Of a stretch of DNA of 64,000 bases, positions 39,232 to 52,985 are shown piece by piece. The notes beneath the pieces are model-generated. The model was not told the DNA's origin. It searched no databases and saw only the letters and a program-made list of their open reading frames with translations. The position numbers and the translations under genes were made by a program. Every line of letters begins with the position of its first letter. Position 1 is the stretch's first letter. The DNA is from Pterobdella sp. o SKG-2022 (lineage: Eukaryota > Annelida > Clitellata > Hirudinida > Piscicolidae). Location: the NCBI GenBank assembly GCA_964035795.1, contig OZ038324.1, positions 3,242,908-3,306,907 of the forward strand, in the 5' to 3' direction.

Positions 39232-41429
39232 GTGTGTTTGTTTGTATGTTGATAAGTGCTTAATACTACCTTTGTTCATGTGTTCATAAGTGGTTAATGA
39301 TACTTGATTCAAAGTAAACAAAAAATAACTAATTTTATTTTAAATTGATAGTTTACTTTTAATACAGTTTCAAAATAGAATTCCTGACGTCATTTAATGA
39401 TTATCATCGGGCGTCATCTCCCACCACAAAAACAAAAAGACGACAATTAATGCATAAAAACATTGTGAAAGGGAAATATTATAGGCGCGCAAATAGCAAT
39501 ATTGTCTTGAGGTCACGTGAAAAGCACATTTAAAGCTTTCTTATGATAAACCATCATACTTTTGGAAAAATTTTGAGAGATTTAGAAAAATAGAAATAAA
39601 GGATAATTATATAGAATACAAATATATAAAAATTTATTTGATGTAAAATTAAAATAAACAAATATTTTTTGGATTATTATTATAAATTGAATAATTATCA
39701 AATATTTTTTTTATTTTAAAATTCCATTAGTGAGCCATTACCCGCACAATAGTGCTTTATTTATTATTTTATTCCAGAATTACTTTTTTTATTCCAGGGT
39801 ATTATTTCGATGCTTATTTTTTCTTTTTAGAAACCCTTTTCTTCATTTTTTCCGTTAATTTTTCAAGGTTTTTTCTCTTTTACTTAATTAATTTTTCAAT
39901 TACTTTATTTCTTTATTGTTTTGTCTCATTGTTTTTATCATCCACATTACCACTATGACAAAACTTCAATCGATATGAAACAGAAGTTAGTTTAAATAAT
40001 AAAACAACAACTTATGCTTCATCATTCTTATCATCCATTATCATCAACAAATTGTTTCAGCTCAATAACATCAGACTCTCAAGTGTCGACTATATAGTGC
40101 ATCCTTATCTGATTGCTATTATCTGCATAAGAATCTGCAAACCAATTTATATCACTATTGTTGTTATTAGCTCTAATAACGACAGCCATTATTAAAATAG
40201 GAATTATGTCATGAAGATCTTTTTCATGTGAACAAAAAATTCAGTGTTCAAAAGGTCACTGAAATAAATTATGAAATTTAAAGTTATCAATAGATGAATG
40301 TATTATTGGAAAATGTGATTATTTATTCTATATTTACCCCAAAATGCTTTCTCCCTTTATATTTTTGACTTCATTAGCATTTTTTTATTTCAAAATTATT
40401 TTTAATTTCATCACTAAAAAGCTTTTTTAATGAACTCTGAATAATTTTACTATCAATAGTACATCCATGCTTAATGGAAGCTGTCCAAAATTTTTATTAA
40501 TTCTCCAACTTTGTTTTTTTATTACTTCACAAAGCATTGAACAGCACTGACATAGAAATTTTGGTTCTTCTGTTTTTGTCTCCTCTTATCTGCATATGCC
40601 CTTTAAGGCAATATTATTTTTATTATTTTTCGTTATTATTCTATATTATTATCGATATTATTTTTTATTAATATAGTAGTTTTTTTGTAGTATACATTTA
40701 TTATTATTATTCTTCATTTGGTCCTTTAATTGTTGCTTTTTGGTCTATTATTCATAAACTTTTATTGCCCATATTTTTCTTGTTTTTTCTTCATCCGTTT
40801 TGTTCCATTTCCTATCCATTACTTTTCCTTCCTCTCACTCCTTCATCAATCAACCTCACTCTTCCATCTATCTGTCTTATACTTTCATCCAGCCATCAAT
40901 CTATCATTCCTTACTTACAAACATTCATCTTCCATGCATCTACCCTTTAATTTATGTCTCATTCTTGCATTTACCATGCCATAAATTTACCTATACAATG
41001 GGCCGTGTAGTGCCTATCTATTTTGCTCGCACACATGCATTGTCCCTGCAATTATTTTCTCATTTATTCAACATCGTTTCACTGATGTTTTTATCATCCA
41101 TGCATCCATAAGATTACACTAAGCTAGCATTCATTCACTAATCTTTTCCATTTATCATAAGTCATTTTTTTCTATTCGTTAAACCATCCAATTGTTTTTG
41201 ACTTATTTTCCAATTCAACATTCGATCAACAGCATAATCCTCATTTGCAACCATGAATCCACCAAACCACCCTGCTTTGATCTCTCTGTTCCGTATTCAC
41301 TTACCAACCACCAACACCATCCTAATCATTTGATTGACATCTTCTAGTTCATCTACCCACCAATCAATCTATCAGCATAATAAAACGTCAATTAATGTTT
41401 TCAACCATTTTTGGCACTAGAGGAAAAAT

Positions 41430-41714
41430 ATTCTTCAAAACACTGACTGCTACCTTCTAGTCTGGCAGGTCTACACCCAGTGCATATTGTTTTCTTGGAT
41501 AACTTGACTGAGCATGCAAAGATAAGTAAGTTGAGAAAGCTTGCACTTTTGTGAATGAAGACCTGGATTTTGTGTGAGCATTTTTTTCATTAGCTGTTGA
41601 ACGTTGGACGCCAAATTAGGTTCATTATTGTGACATCAGCCTTGACATGGATTTGAAACTAGTGCTTTTGAGTTTGATGTTTGACGTCGTTAAACACTAA
41701 GTTGACCAAGCCGA
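41430..41714 (-). mobile_element. tRNA-derived SINE, copy B
   Basis: On the minus strand it starts with CGGCTTGGTCAACTTAGTG (degraded A box) and AGTTTCAAATCCATG (B box), then ATGTCACAATAATG. The body contains the core GTGCAAGCTTTCTC. Its distal half (plus strand AAAACACTGACTGC..., AGTGCATATTGTTTTCTTGG) matches copy C. Confidence 0.65.
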
Positions 41715-42661
41715 TCTCACTTATTCATCCTACCCACTAATTTATTCACACAAATTGCACTTTTCTATCAATTCACTCATCAGCCTAACTGCCTTTTTTC
41801 CCATTCAACTAGCCACATTTCTACTTGAAAATTATCTTCCCACATCAAGCTTACCAATTAATTTACGTTACCTCACTTCACCCACCAACCAACACACCTC
41901 ATCCCACCCACCAATCCACACTAACCTACAAGGACAAAGGTCATCTAGTCATGCATCATACACGCCACATTACATATGCCTTCTTATCTCTCCACGTACC
42001 TCTCTTTGTATGCGTGTGTGTGTCTCATTCTTCATTCTCTTGTCTATCTACAGTTTTTTTCATTCATTTTCAAATGTAATCACCTTAGTCACGTTGTGGA
42101 AAGCTTTTTCTTCTCCACATTTTACCTTAATTGATTTTTAATATTTTGTTTTGTTTTGTTGAAACGAGGCGAGTATTTTTAATTTTTTATGAGACAAGTA
42201 GAAGAGGTGCCATCAACGGCATATAACTTTTCTCAGGTCAACGCACTTTCAAACGAGCCATTCTAATCTCTAAATTCCATCACTAAGAAACTCTTTGCAT
42301 AGCAAACTTTTACTTATTCCACTGTCATCTTAACACCCTAACATATAGAATGACTGGAACATCGGCTTCGAAGCCTATCTGCTTCATATAGACATGTGGA
42401 GAGGCACTGGATGCGGGCCTACCTGTGTCTAAGCAACAGCTTGTACTCTCATAGAGAATTGATTACAAAAATTTACCTTTACATATTTGATTCTTGATAA
42501 TTGTAGCTTCATTTTAATGGATGTGTTTTGGGATTCTCATTAAAATTTTGAATCAAAGTTTGAAAAATGTATTATAATCAAAATAATATTTTACATCTGT
42601 TTAATTTATTGTCTTATCTTTTTTTCAACTCTATTTTTAATTTCTTTTTTTCATTTTCGTC

Positions 42662-42702
42662 ACATCATCATCAGCATCATCATCATCATCATCATCATCA
42701 AT
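42662..42702. repeat. (CAT)n microsatellite
   Basis: About ten CAT units with small interruptions. Confidence 0.9.
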
Positions 42703-44249
42703 ATCATATTTTTAATCTTTGCACATAGCTTTCGTATTAATTTTTATTTCCTTTAAATCGGAATTCAATTTTTTTTCTTATTTTTGCTTCAATCTAGGTT
42801 TACTTTTAAATCATCATAAGCTTCCATGAAATTATATTTTTATTACTCTGAATGTTTTTTTTACCTTCAATGCTGGTATTGTTTTTCAATTTAAGTTTTT
42901 CAATTACATTTTCAATCTTTGAACTTTATTTTTTGAGCCGCTCATAACTTTAAAAAAGTAAAAAATTTTTTTCTTTTTTAAATTCTTAATGAAATTTTTG
43001 ACTGGTTGCTTCTTATTTTCTCATAATATATCAATTAAACTAGAGAATATCCTTTGTCACGAAGTACATGTTGAGTTTCCAGCATTTTAAATCAATTTTT
43101 AAAAGAAAAATACGTGTGTTTAAAAGTTTCAAAACTGAAATTTCCCTTAATTCATGCACAAACTTTCAAAAAAACACACACACATACACGCAAACATCTT
43201 TTAAATCATTTAACGGCAAATAAATGACCTTAATTTGCATTTCCACTGCTTAAATAATTACCAAACATCTATCTGCAAAAATTCTAAATTTCCTTTGAAT
43301 ATACCTTTTTCCTGTGTCTTATTCATTCTCTTTGGTGTTTTGTTGATATTGATGGCTGAGTAGATTGAAGTTCTTTGTTTATTCTGATGACTCTTTTCTT
43401 TCATTTTGTGTCGTCAATGTTTTTCAAAGTTGAATTCAAAAAGTACATCAAACTCTTTTTTGACCATCTTCAAGTTATATCTTCGTTTTCTTCTTCTTCA
43501 CTAAACTATCCATTTTGGCTACTACAAGCAATATCATCCCCCCATCCCCATCTTGAACCAATACATACAGAAGCTTATCCTTTGAAAATGCAAAAATTTT
43601 CCTACACAAACGTGCACATAACTATAAAACAATCAAAATAATGAACCTTATGAGAGTTCTTTAAGTAGAAAAGCTTTTTTCAATAAGCACTTCAAATCTT
43701 GTGTTATTTTTTATTTAAAAACCCAAACCTTATGTGTTTGAAAACACACACAGTTGTTACTTAAGATACTTGTAGGGTTCAAAGCTTACAAATTTTTTCT
43801 TTGTTTTGCAACCCTTTGACCATCGTGGCAAATCGATTTATGAACCATTAACTTTTCCATCCATTCATTCATTTGTACATTCATTCTCGTTCGCACCATT
43901 CTCTAGAGACATGTGTTGTTATTGAGAGAATAAAGCTTGATGTTTCCACTGTAGTTAGGAGGGTTCTCTATACAATACAGAATCGCATTCTTCTCTGAGT
44001 CTTCAAGATGCACCATCAAATAAATGAATATACACTATGAAAGTTATAAGATCATAATACTCATGCATCATTATTGTAAAGTAAAAAACTGTTGAGTTTG
44101 GAGTAAATGGTTATTCCACTTGTAGCAGAAACAAAATCCAAAAAACCAATGAGAACTCAATGTTTTTGATAGAATGCAAAGATAAATAATAAATTCAAAA
44201 GCTTTTCTGTGTTTGAAAGCCTTTGCCGTGAAGTTATGATGCAGTGGCC

Positions 44250-44440
44250 CAGCAACACCACATGGATGGCATGCAGAGAGGATGATGTGATGAAAAGCAT
44301 GTTGTCCTATTATAAATGCTTTTGCTGTAGTTGTTGAGCACCAGCTTCCAGTCTCCTTTCTGACACTCTTTTTGAAGCGAGTACCAAATAAAACTTGTAG
44401 CTTCATATTGTTGTGCTTTTTGGTGAAAAATGGATAGGTT
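44250..44440 (-). repeat. Unidentified dispersed repeat, copy 1
   Basis: On the plus strand the section TTCCAGTCTCCTTTCTGACA ... GAGTACCAAATAAAACTTGT ... GCTTTTTGGTG resembles 52850-52975 over about 110 bp (shared AGTACCRAA, TTGTAGCTTC and TTTGGTGA strings). On the minus strand both give frames containing EAT-S/N-F and similar codons, so a decayed element protein is possible. Confidence 0.45.
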
Positions 44441-45589
44441 TTTCATAATTTCATTGCAATTAACCCAGTACTCTTGATGAACGGCTTCTCAAACTGCTCC
44501 GTTTTTGGAAGTATCTGGTTCCTGAATGGGGTATTATGATTGTGGATTTTGTTGAAATATTTTTCAAAAATATTTTTTTTCACGGAGTTTATGTTGCGCT
44601 TTTAACCTTTTGATAAACTAGTCACAAAATTTGTAAAAAGTTATATTTTTCTTTGAAAACTATATCAATATCAACGACATTTCTATAAAAAGATTAATCA
44701 AAATTTCAAAATTTTCTTTCAATATTTCTTGTGTTGAGAAATTCTGCAACAAAAGCCGAACGTTTTCTTTTTTGTTTATTTTGAACCAAAAAGTTTTGCA
44801 TCAGTAGTATTCCAGGTATTTTTTTTCAAGCAATTTCGCTTTTTTACGTTTCAGCTTTTCATTTACCACAGCACTTTATTGCCATTCATTGAATGGCAGT
44901 ACAAAAAGTATTCTATTTTTTCTCATTTAACTTTTATTTATTTTGTTGAATAGCAATTTCTTTTATGTATTTTAAAAAGTTGTAATTATTATTATTTATA
45001 AATTTTTCTAAAGTTTAAAATTTCACAAAATTATGTTTATTTTTAATGAAATTTTAATATTTATTTAAAATATCTATGTTTTGTCTTAATATAACAGACA
45101 TCACTGCTCCATTTTCTTGTATTCGAATATATATAAAAATATAATTTGTCAAAGTTTTGATTTTTTATCTTTTCATATTTTATAATGTATTGTGCCTGAA
45201 TTTTTCTTACCTCATTAGTGCAATATTAACTCTAGCATTTCTTCAATAAAATCTCAAAATTTTTTACGTATTCTAAGATTATATTGCTTTTAAATAAAAA
45301 TATATATTATTTTCAATGAGTTTAGCTTTATTTTGCTTTCAATATAAAAAAAATATATTTTTAATGAGTTTAGCCCTACCAAAAAAAGTTTGAATTACGT
45401 TGTATGCTATCGAAATTTATGATGAATTTTGCTGTCATAATGTATGTGTTAAAAATTTTGTATACCAAACTGGAACTTTTCAAAAAATTACTTTTTGAAA
45501 GTAATTTGAGATGTTTCTGAAAATTTTTTATAAAATGAAAATAGTAGCAACAGTAGTTATTTTTTGCATCATTTTTGGGGTCACAAGAT

Positions 45590-45870
45590 GAATCTCAAAA
45601 ACACAGACTGCTGCATTAAAGACAGGAAAGTCCACTCTGAGTGCTTATTTCCTTCTGGGGTGACTTGATTGAGTCTACTCTAATATGTGGCAGAAAGAAG
45701 CTTGCATCTTTATAGAAGCTGGATGTGGGTCTTGATGTTTTAGAACCATTTATTTCAAAATCTCGCAAGCTGCACATCAAATTTTTTACATCATTGTGCT
45801 GTTGGTATGAAGATGAAACTGGTATCTTCGGATTTTATGCTCAACGTTGTTAACCACTACACCAACCCGG
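45590..45870 (-). mobile_element. tRNA-derived SINE, copy C (best preserved head)
   Basis: On the minus strand: CCGGGTTGGTGTAGTGGTTA (A box, tRNA D-arm like), then GAAGATACCAGTTTCATCTTC (B-box region), then CACAATGATG and the body. The body includes GATGCAAGCTTCTTTCTG and, toward the 3' end, GCAGTCTGTGTTTTTGAGAT. It matches copy B along most of its length and copy D in the head. Confidence 0.7.
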
Positions 45871-46750
45871 TAAACAGTATTGGTAGTTCTGGTAGAAATA
45901 CTACTAGTATTAGTAGTACTAATAATATTTTTTCTTTATTGCAAAACTTATTTTATTTGATATTTTTAAATGTTCATACGCCTATAATCATAAATTAACA
46001 TTTAAAAATGTATGCTATTGCATTTTTGCTTGCCCATCTCTTCTCAATTCTACTTTCTTATTAAACCCAATTATTTTTATTCCACTTTTTCAAATTTGGT
46101 TTTCTGTGTGAGTGAATGTGTATGTATGTGTGTTTGTTTGTGTGCAAAATTCTTCGAGCGTTAAAGCTTTCATAATGATAAAATTTGATTTTTCCAAAAC
46201 TTAAAAATTTCAATTCAAAACATTAATTTACTCCAAGTGTCTTTCAACTTTTTTGAAATTAACTTTTAAAATTGTTTCATGAAAAAAAATCTAAAAGAAG
46301 GGGCAAACGGAAGTGGTTGCTATTGTTGCACTCTTGCCTCGCTAATGCATTAAAATTACATTCAAACAAATATACAAGACACAATGAAAAAAAAATTATC
46401 TACTTTTCTTAACTTCAAAATTTAAAATCACACATGATAAAGCTGAGAATGTGGGGAATATTACAACTTGAACCTCAAAAACCTTCCCATGTCACCCTTC
46501 ATACCAATATATAAAGATTTGACTTGAAAACTAAAACAGAACACCATACGGTAAATACAATATCTTTTTTGTAACTTATTGCTCTAAAAAGAGACTAAAC
46601 GACTAAACCTCAAGACGGAAATAGCAAAACAAAAGTTAGCTACTAAAAAAAAAAGAAATACAAAATAACAAACCAAAATAAAAAACAAAAGCATAAAAAC
46701 CCCAAAAAAAACATGAAAATAAATTTAAGCCAACATTCAAATCCCTGCAG

Positions 46751-46828
46751 ACCCTCCTACTCTGACCTCATACCCTGACAACACATACAACACTTTGGTC
46801 GGAGATTCTGTCTACATGCCGTGTCAAG
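46751..46828 (+). CDS. Turtle/IGSF9-like Ig5, exon a (A-B strands)
   Basis: Phase 1 in (ATCCCTGCAG) and phase 1 out (CAAG before GTGGTG). It reads PPTLTSYPDNTYNTLVGDSV and YMPCQ, with the B-strand Cys at 46822. Family Ig5 domains begin with a PP-x-(F/L) string and a VG.....PC element, as here. It is preceded by A/C-rich sequence. Confidence 0.8.
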
Positions 46829-47622
46829 GTGGTGTTGTGCTTTCGTTTTCTTTGGTATTTTTGTGGTTTTTTTTTGTTTTTGGGGTTTTATTGTTGTTGG
46901 TGTAATGTTGTTGTTGTTGAAACGTTGTTGTTATTTTTAATTCTGTTTTTTTTTGTTGTTATGATGTCGTAGTAGTTATTTGAGCAAGTGAGGTTGTTTG
47001 TTTTGCCCATTGTTAAAACAGCTTCCCACAATATATTCCTGAAAATCATGAAAATGATTATCATGTGGTTGGAGCCCTTCTCGGTTTTTTTCAACATCAT
47101 TAGCAATATTCTACTGCATAAGATGTGGTATTCCTTTAAACACTTCTCCACCTCCTGAAGATCCCAAATTGGCTCAGTTGTTGATGGAGCTGTTGTGAAG
47201 GTCATTATAGTTTGTATTTTGTTGGTGTCATGCTTTTCTTGATAATGATGTTTCAATCTATAATAAATTTTGTTTTTCGTTTGGTAGATTGCATTAAGGG
47301 TTTTATGATTGACGTTAAAATATGAATAAAAAAATCTAGACTTAAGACATTAGTTGGTGAATTCACTTTCAATGCACAGTTGTTGATTCGATAGAGTTTG
47401 TCTGATTAAAGAGCAGATGTTGAAAGCTGTTGTTAAACAACAAATAATTTGTTGCTTGAAACAGATTGTTGTTGGGATAGGATTGAAGGGTGTTTGTAGA
47501 AATATTCTTGTGAGTTTTAAGATGAAGTTGTTTCTGTTGTGATGTTTTTGAGGGGTTTTATTTGAGTTTAAAATATTTGAAAATATTTGTTTTTCTATTT
47601 TTATTTTATTTTTTCCATCAAG
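46829..47622 (+). other. Intron within Ig5, exon a to exon b
   Basis: 794 bp. The 5' end is G/T-rich (GTTGTTG repeats at 46880-46940), and the 3' end has a T-rich tract before TCCATCAAG. There is no complementary A/C-rich end here, unlike other introns of the gene. No other features were seen. Confidence 0.6.
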
Positions 47623-47768
47623 CACGAGCCAAAACCAACACAATAGGTAAAGAAAAAGTTGAAAGAAAGTCAAAAAAAGAGAAAAAAAATAAAAATACTT
47701 CACACAAAGAAGATGTTGTAGAAATTGAAGAAGAGAAAAAAGAGGAACTTCCGGTAACGTGGATGAAG
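47623..47768 (+). CDS. Turtle/IGSF9-like Ig5, exon b with Lys/Glu-rich B-C loop
   Basis: Phase 1 in and phase 0 out (GATGAAG before GTGAAA). It starts ARAKTNTIG, continues with a Lys-rich then Glu-rich stretch of about 34 residues (KVERKSKKEKKNKN..., VVEIEEEKKEE), and ends LPVTWMK with the core Trp at 47760. From Cys in the previous exon to this Trp is 48 codons, against about 11-14 normally, so the extra residues lengthen the B-C loop. ATAGGTAAAG inside could act as an alternative donor but would remove the Trp. Confidence 0.75.
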
Positions 47769-49014
47769 GTGAAAAAATATTTATATTTTTGGTCATATTT
47801 ATATCTTTTACAAGGCTTCAAATTTTTGAGTCATTTTTTATTTCAGTACTCACGATAACTTTTCCACCTTTTTTAAATTCTTGTGTCGAAACTTCAAAAA
47901 ACTCCCTTAATATCCATAGTATTTAGTGTTCCAAGTGCCTCTGCAGCAAATCTTCTTCCCAAACTAGACACTAAATCAAACAAATAATGAACTTTTTTTG
48001 AATTTTATCTCATTTAGCTTCATGGGTATTTTATTTAGGCTTCCATAGTTTATATTGATTTTTTATTTGATTGTTTCCTGTTTATCCCATAAAATATTAT
48101 TTTTATTTTTTATAAAAATTAATTTCAAACAAAACTTAAACCTTTTAAAAACTAACCTATACGATCCGAAAAGTGATATAAGGCTAAAAGGCGCCATAAA
48201 TTTTTAAAAGTAGACTGCGATAAGAAACCGTATTATGAAGCGCGCACTTTATTTTACGAGCTTCTCTGCAATTTTGTATTTTATTGCTTTCTTTTTATTA
48301 TTTTATCTCATAAATTATTCATTACTTTTTAATTAATCATGAATATATTCTATTTCATTTTTGAGTGTATTTTTAAGATGTTGCTCTCTGCTTTTGTTTG
48401 TCTAAAATACCTCATCTTCATTAGTTTTTGAAATGCTTCATAATTGCATGGTATATATTTTTTTTATATTTTATTTCAAATTCTCCCCATTAAAACGGCT
48501 TTATTATATTTTTAAAGAGATTACCACTTGGGCTAACGTTTTATGATAAGGCTAAACTTATCGAAAATTATAGCTTTTGATTCTCAATGTATGTAAAAAA
48601 ATTCCTTTTATTTGATGTTTTTCGTCACAAAAAAAAATTACCACTATAAGCTCATGAAATATTAATGATAATAATAAAGCACTTTAATTTGATTGGTATT
48701 TGTATATTATTATGAACTAATTACTTGACAGCTAAGTTTAACTTCATGAATCTCATTTTGTTACTTCAAATATCGGTTGTTTCAAGATCATTGTTATGAA
48801 AAAGATATAGATGTAAAAGATGAACTCATTTAATAGAGTTTGAACCTCATGAAGCATTTACGAGACTAAGATCTTAATTCCACTTTTAAAATTACATTTC
48901 AATTTCACTCGCCATTATTTGATTTTAATATCAAATTATATTTTCACATGACATTTTGAAAGCTATAAAATGATGTAAAATTACATTACGACGAACACAG
49001 TCTTTGCTTTTATC

Positions 49015-49885
49015 CACCATGTGGCAGGTGCAATAGATTGGAAGTTGAGCATTTTTTGCAATGGTTATGGATGCCTTGCTCAGGCCACAGTATTCACATC
49101 TTATGGTTTGTTGTGTTTGATGTATCTGCCTGTAGTGGTTTGCTAGGCCAGCTTTATTTGCACATATTTTGGTGCATCCTGCAAATGAGCAAGCTAGGAA
49201 ATTTTTTGATTAATTCTCTAGTTTTTTTTCTCTGTTGAGACCGTGAAGACGCTTGGTGATGTTTTCTTGCCATAGTTTCCTTTTGTGCGCTTCTTGTTTC
49301 CATACATCTACCAATTTCAGCGTTTTGAGGTCTTTATGAACTAGATCGTGCCATCTCTGTTTCTGTCCGCCTTGCTGTCTTCTACCATCCGTTATTTTGC
49401 TTGTCAGAAGTTTTTTCGGCAATTGATCAGCCGGCATTCTTTCGAGGTGGCCTAGCCATTGCAGTCTTTTCTTTTGAATCATCACATCGATCCTTTCTAT
49501 ATTTGCTTTGCCTCGAAGTTGGGTATTTTTCATTTTTTCCCATAGTGAAGTGCCGGTGATAATTCTCAAACATCTGTTGGTGAAAACCTGTAACCTCTGT
49601 ATGTGATGTTGTAGAAGGTTCCATGTTTCACTGCCGTATAATAAAGTCGGTAAGATAGTTGATTTAAACAGCTTCACTTTGGTGTGGACATTTATTTTCG
49701 ACTGGTACCACACGAGGCGGCTTAGTGGACGAAAAACTTGGGCTGCTCTGTTGATTCTGGATTCTACCTCTGCATCAACCGAGTTGTCACTACTAAGGAT
49801 ACTGCCAAAGTACTTGAATTGTGACACTTTTTCCAAATTTTCGTCTTTACCAAGTGAGAGCGTTGAGATGGCATTTACACTTGTA
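49015..49885 (-). mobile_element. Decayed non-LTR retrotransposon, C-terminal ORF2 region (copy 2)
   Basis: Minus-strand codons from about 49885 to the stop at 49210 read LSLGKDENLEKV, FKYFGSILSSDNSVDAEVES, LFKSTILPTLLYGSETW, RLQVFTNRCLRIITG, QWLGHLERMP and GGQKQRWHDLVHKDLKTL. This order (FKYLGS... LLYGSETW... RCLR.I.G... W.GH..RMP... GGQ..R..D) is the conserved segment after the reverse transcriptase in many animal LINEs. Past the stop, 49190-49019 encodes a C-x3-C...H finger and CEYCGL, homologous to the copy at 8.0-8.2 kb, but with a deletion that breaks the second finger. The catalytic RT is missing upstream, where AAC repeats begin. It is a dead fragment inside the host intron, in antisense orientation. 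Confidence 0.85.
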
Positions 49886-50320
49886 TTGTTATTGTTTGTA
49901 TTTTTGTTGTTGTTTTTGTTGTTGCTTTTGTTGTTATTGTTCTTGTTTCTGTTGTTATTGTTATTGTTAATGTTGATGTTGCTGTTGTTGCTATTGTTTT
50001 TGATGCTTTTGTTGTTTCTGCTGCTATTGTTGTTTTTGCTGCTGCTGTTGTTGTTGTTGCTATTGTTGTAGCTGCTGCTGTTGTTACTTTTTTGGTTATT
50101 CCTATTTTTTTTGTTGTTCTTGTTGCAATTATTTTTGTTGTTGTTGAAACTGTTGTCGGTTTTGCTATTGCTATTTTCGTTGTTGTCTTTGCTGTTGCAG
50201 CTACTATTTTTGTTGTTAGTACTATAAGTTTTGCTGTTGTTGAGGTTTTTTTTGGTTTTGTTGTTATTGCGATCATTGTTGTTATTGTCGATTCTGTTGT
50301 TATTAACGTTGCATTGTGAA
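49886..50320. repeat. Imperfect (AAC)n/(GTT)n tract
   Basis: Trinucleotide-like TTG/TTATTG repeats (plus strand) adjoining the LINE. On the minus strand they read as poly-Asn in frame with the element, but also run open in other frames. Confidence 0.85.
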
Positions 50321-50482
50321 GGTCTTTTACGTAAATTGTAATTCAACCTTGACGACCTACTAACATTATTAGTGTTGTTATTGTCAATTGTGCTGTTGTT
50401 GTTGCTGCAAGATTGACCATGATCGATGTCGTCAACTTTTACTTTGAAGAATTTGTTATTGTTACAATATTTGTTTACGACG

Positions 50483-50714
<232 letters not shown>

Positions 50715-51129
50715 ATTATACTAATAATGAATGATGATAATAATAATTAAAAAAATATTGAATTAAATAAAAAAATAATCTTAATAATATCCATGCAAAT
50801 GATAATTATAAAACTAGCATGGTGACATAAACTGCCGAAGGACACACAGCGTTAAAAGGCGTCAACTAACAAGCGTGTTACTCTAATTCTATTTATGACT
50901 TCCATATCCCCTCCCTTATTTTTTTTCCTGCGCTCTATCTTTTCTTCGGTTAGCCATTCATTTCTAAAATCATTCACTCATCCACCAGCCTACTCTTCCT
51001 CCATTCATCCATTCTCCCGTCCATACATGCATCTTTTATCCATTTACATATGCAATAATCCTTGTAAACTTCGAGAACTTCATTTATTATTTATTTATTT
51101 TTATTAATTGTTTTTTTTTAATTATACGG

Positions 51130-51300
51130 TTTTTTTTTGATCTATCCATTCATCCATCCATTCATTCCCTCATCTATTCACTCATCCACCCACTCATCCA
51201 TCTACTCACCTATCCATCTACTCACCCATCCATCTACTCATTTATCCATCCATCCACACATCCATCTACCCATCTATTCATCCATTCATTTTACAGGCAT
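51130..51300. repeat. CATC tetranucleotide block
   Basis: CCATCTACTCA/CATCCATC repeats, G-free on the plus strand. Confidence 0.85.
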
Positions 51301-52849
51301 GAAACCGCAGTCTTAATTCACTTTTTATCTGCCCAGCCAAGCATCCTTCATGGATTCATCTTCATTCTTTCATTTCCATTCTTTTTTTTCATTTTTGTCT
51401 AATCATTTTCGATACGTTTTTTATAATTTTTGCATCCAACTTTGTATTCAGTTTTTAACCACCATTTGATAGTGCCTCAAACCATCAACTTCTCTTCAAC
51501 ATGCACCAGCCAATCTTATGATGAGTCATAATGTTGACTAAAAACTGCATGATCGACAAAACCTATTTATTGAAACCGAAATAACAAATACTAGTAACCA
51601 AAAATAAAAAAACGAGATATCAAAAATGATTTTTGCTTTTTTCCACAAATATGTGAATCTAGTGTTTTGTCTCTATTGTGACCTTTTTCATTTTTACATC
51701 AGCCTGCGTCATCACTTGCTCAAAAGTGAGCCACTCAGAGTTGGACTTTGAAGGATAGAAATACTTATAAGATAGTTAAAACATTGTGTTAGAAATAGAA
51801 CATCTTAGAAACCGTATGGTGTACTTTATCTTCAAGAATTCTTCGGTGAAGCAAACCTTCTATTAAAATAAAATATTTCAAAGAAGCATTCTGATATGCA
51901 ATTCTAACTCATCTATTTAACTTTGAACAATTTTCCACCCACCCTTCCACAAAGCTGATCAGTCACTTCTTCACTCATTCAACAGTTGATCCATGCACTT
52001 TCAAAAACTTGCATTTATCCTTATTCTTTTATTTCCTTTATGAAGTTTTCACTCCACTCATCCATCCATCATGATTTGATCTTTGCTCGCTACCATTGAC
52101 TTTTTTCAATATTTCTACATTTTTTCCAGTTTTGGGCAACTTTTTTCGAAACCATTTCCATCCATCATCGTTTTTCTTTGCCTCAAAGTTCATTTGCAAA
52201 TCACTTTCTCAAATCTTTCAACGTCAGTTTTTTTCATTAACATCATCATTTTGTCCATCTATCTCATCATCTTCATCATCATGATCATCATCATCAGCAT
52301 TCTATGAGCTATACATAACATCATAAAATATTTAAAAGGATTCATCTTAATACAAAATTCTATCATTATTTCTGATGGCACGCGTGCATAGTACTATACA
52401 TACGCAAAAAACACATGCACAACACACCTAGGCTAATTGAATATAGTAGTTCTTCATTGGGCTTAAATATCAATTATATGTGAGTGCTCAAAATTAAGCA
52501 GAAAATGAATCATTGTTAGAAGTATTTTAAAAAAATGGCTGGAAGGTATGCATTTATCAACATTCTAAGGGAGAAAAATGAACAAAAAAACTCAAATTTA
52601 TTTCTTTCTAATAAAATGCTTGTGATGTGCCTTGTGGTGTTGTTGGTGCTCTAATGATGATGGAGTTTATGATGACTATTATAATGAAGATGATGATGGT
52701 AACGATGGTGATGGAATAATTATTTTCATTTGGTTTATGATTATTCAAATGTAGAAGCAAACATATTCACAAGACTAATGAGATGGGGAAGTGTTAACGT
52801 ATGTTGATGACTAAAAGATGAAGAAGTGATGATGCTGACTTTTTGTTGA

Positions 52850-52985
52850 TTTTGTTGTTCAGTGCCAACTGCCAAAGACTCTTCCGACATTTCTTGGGGC
52901 AAGTACCGAAAGAAATTTGTAGCTTCGAGTTGTTTGTGACGTTTGGTGAGCAGTAGGAAATTGATGGTGCTGATGTTTTGAACGA
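52850..52985 (-). repeat. Unidentified dispersed repeat, copy 2
   Basis: Counterpart of 44250-44440: GTTGTTCAGTGCCAACTGCC, CTCTTCCGACATTTCTTGGG and CAAGTACCGAAAGAAATTTG align with it in order. The surrounding region 52740-53320 is less A/T-rich and may be the rest of an old element. Confidence 0.45.

Larger units (their letters stand above)
39232..46750 (+). other. Large intron between Ig4 and Ig5
   Basis: 7.5 kb. The 5' end is GTGTGTTTGTTTGTATGTTG; TTTGTATGTTG (39241-39251) is complementary at 10 of 11 positions to CAACATTCAAA (46731-46741), within 10 bases of the acceptor. It contains two SINE copies, a CAT repeat (42662-42702), CATC-like stretches at 40.8-41.4 kb and a dispersed repeat (44250-44440). 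No coding signal was found. Confidence 0.7.
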
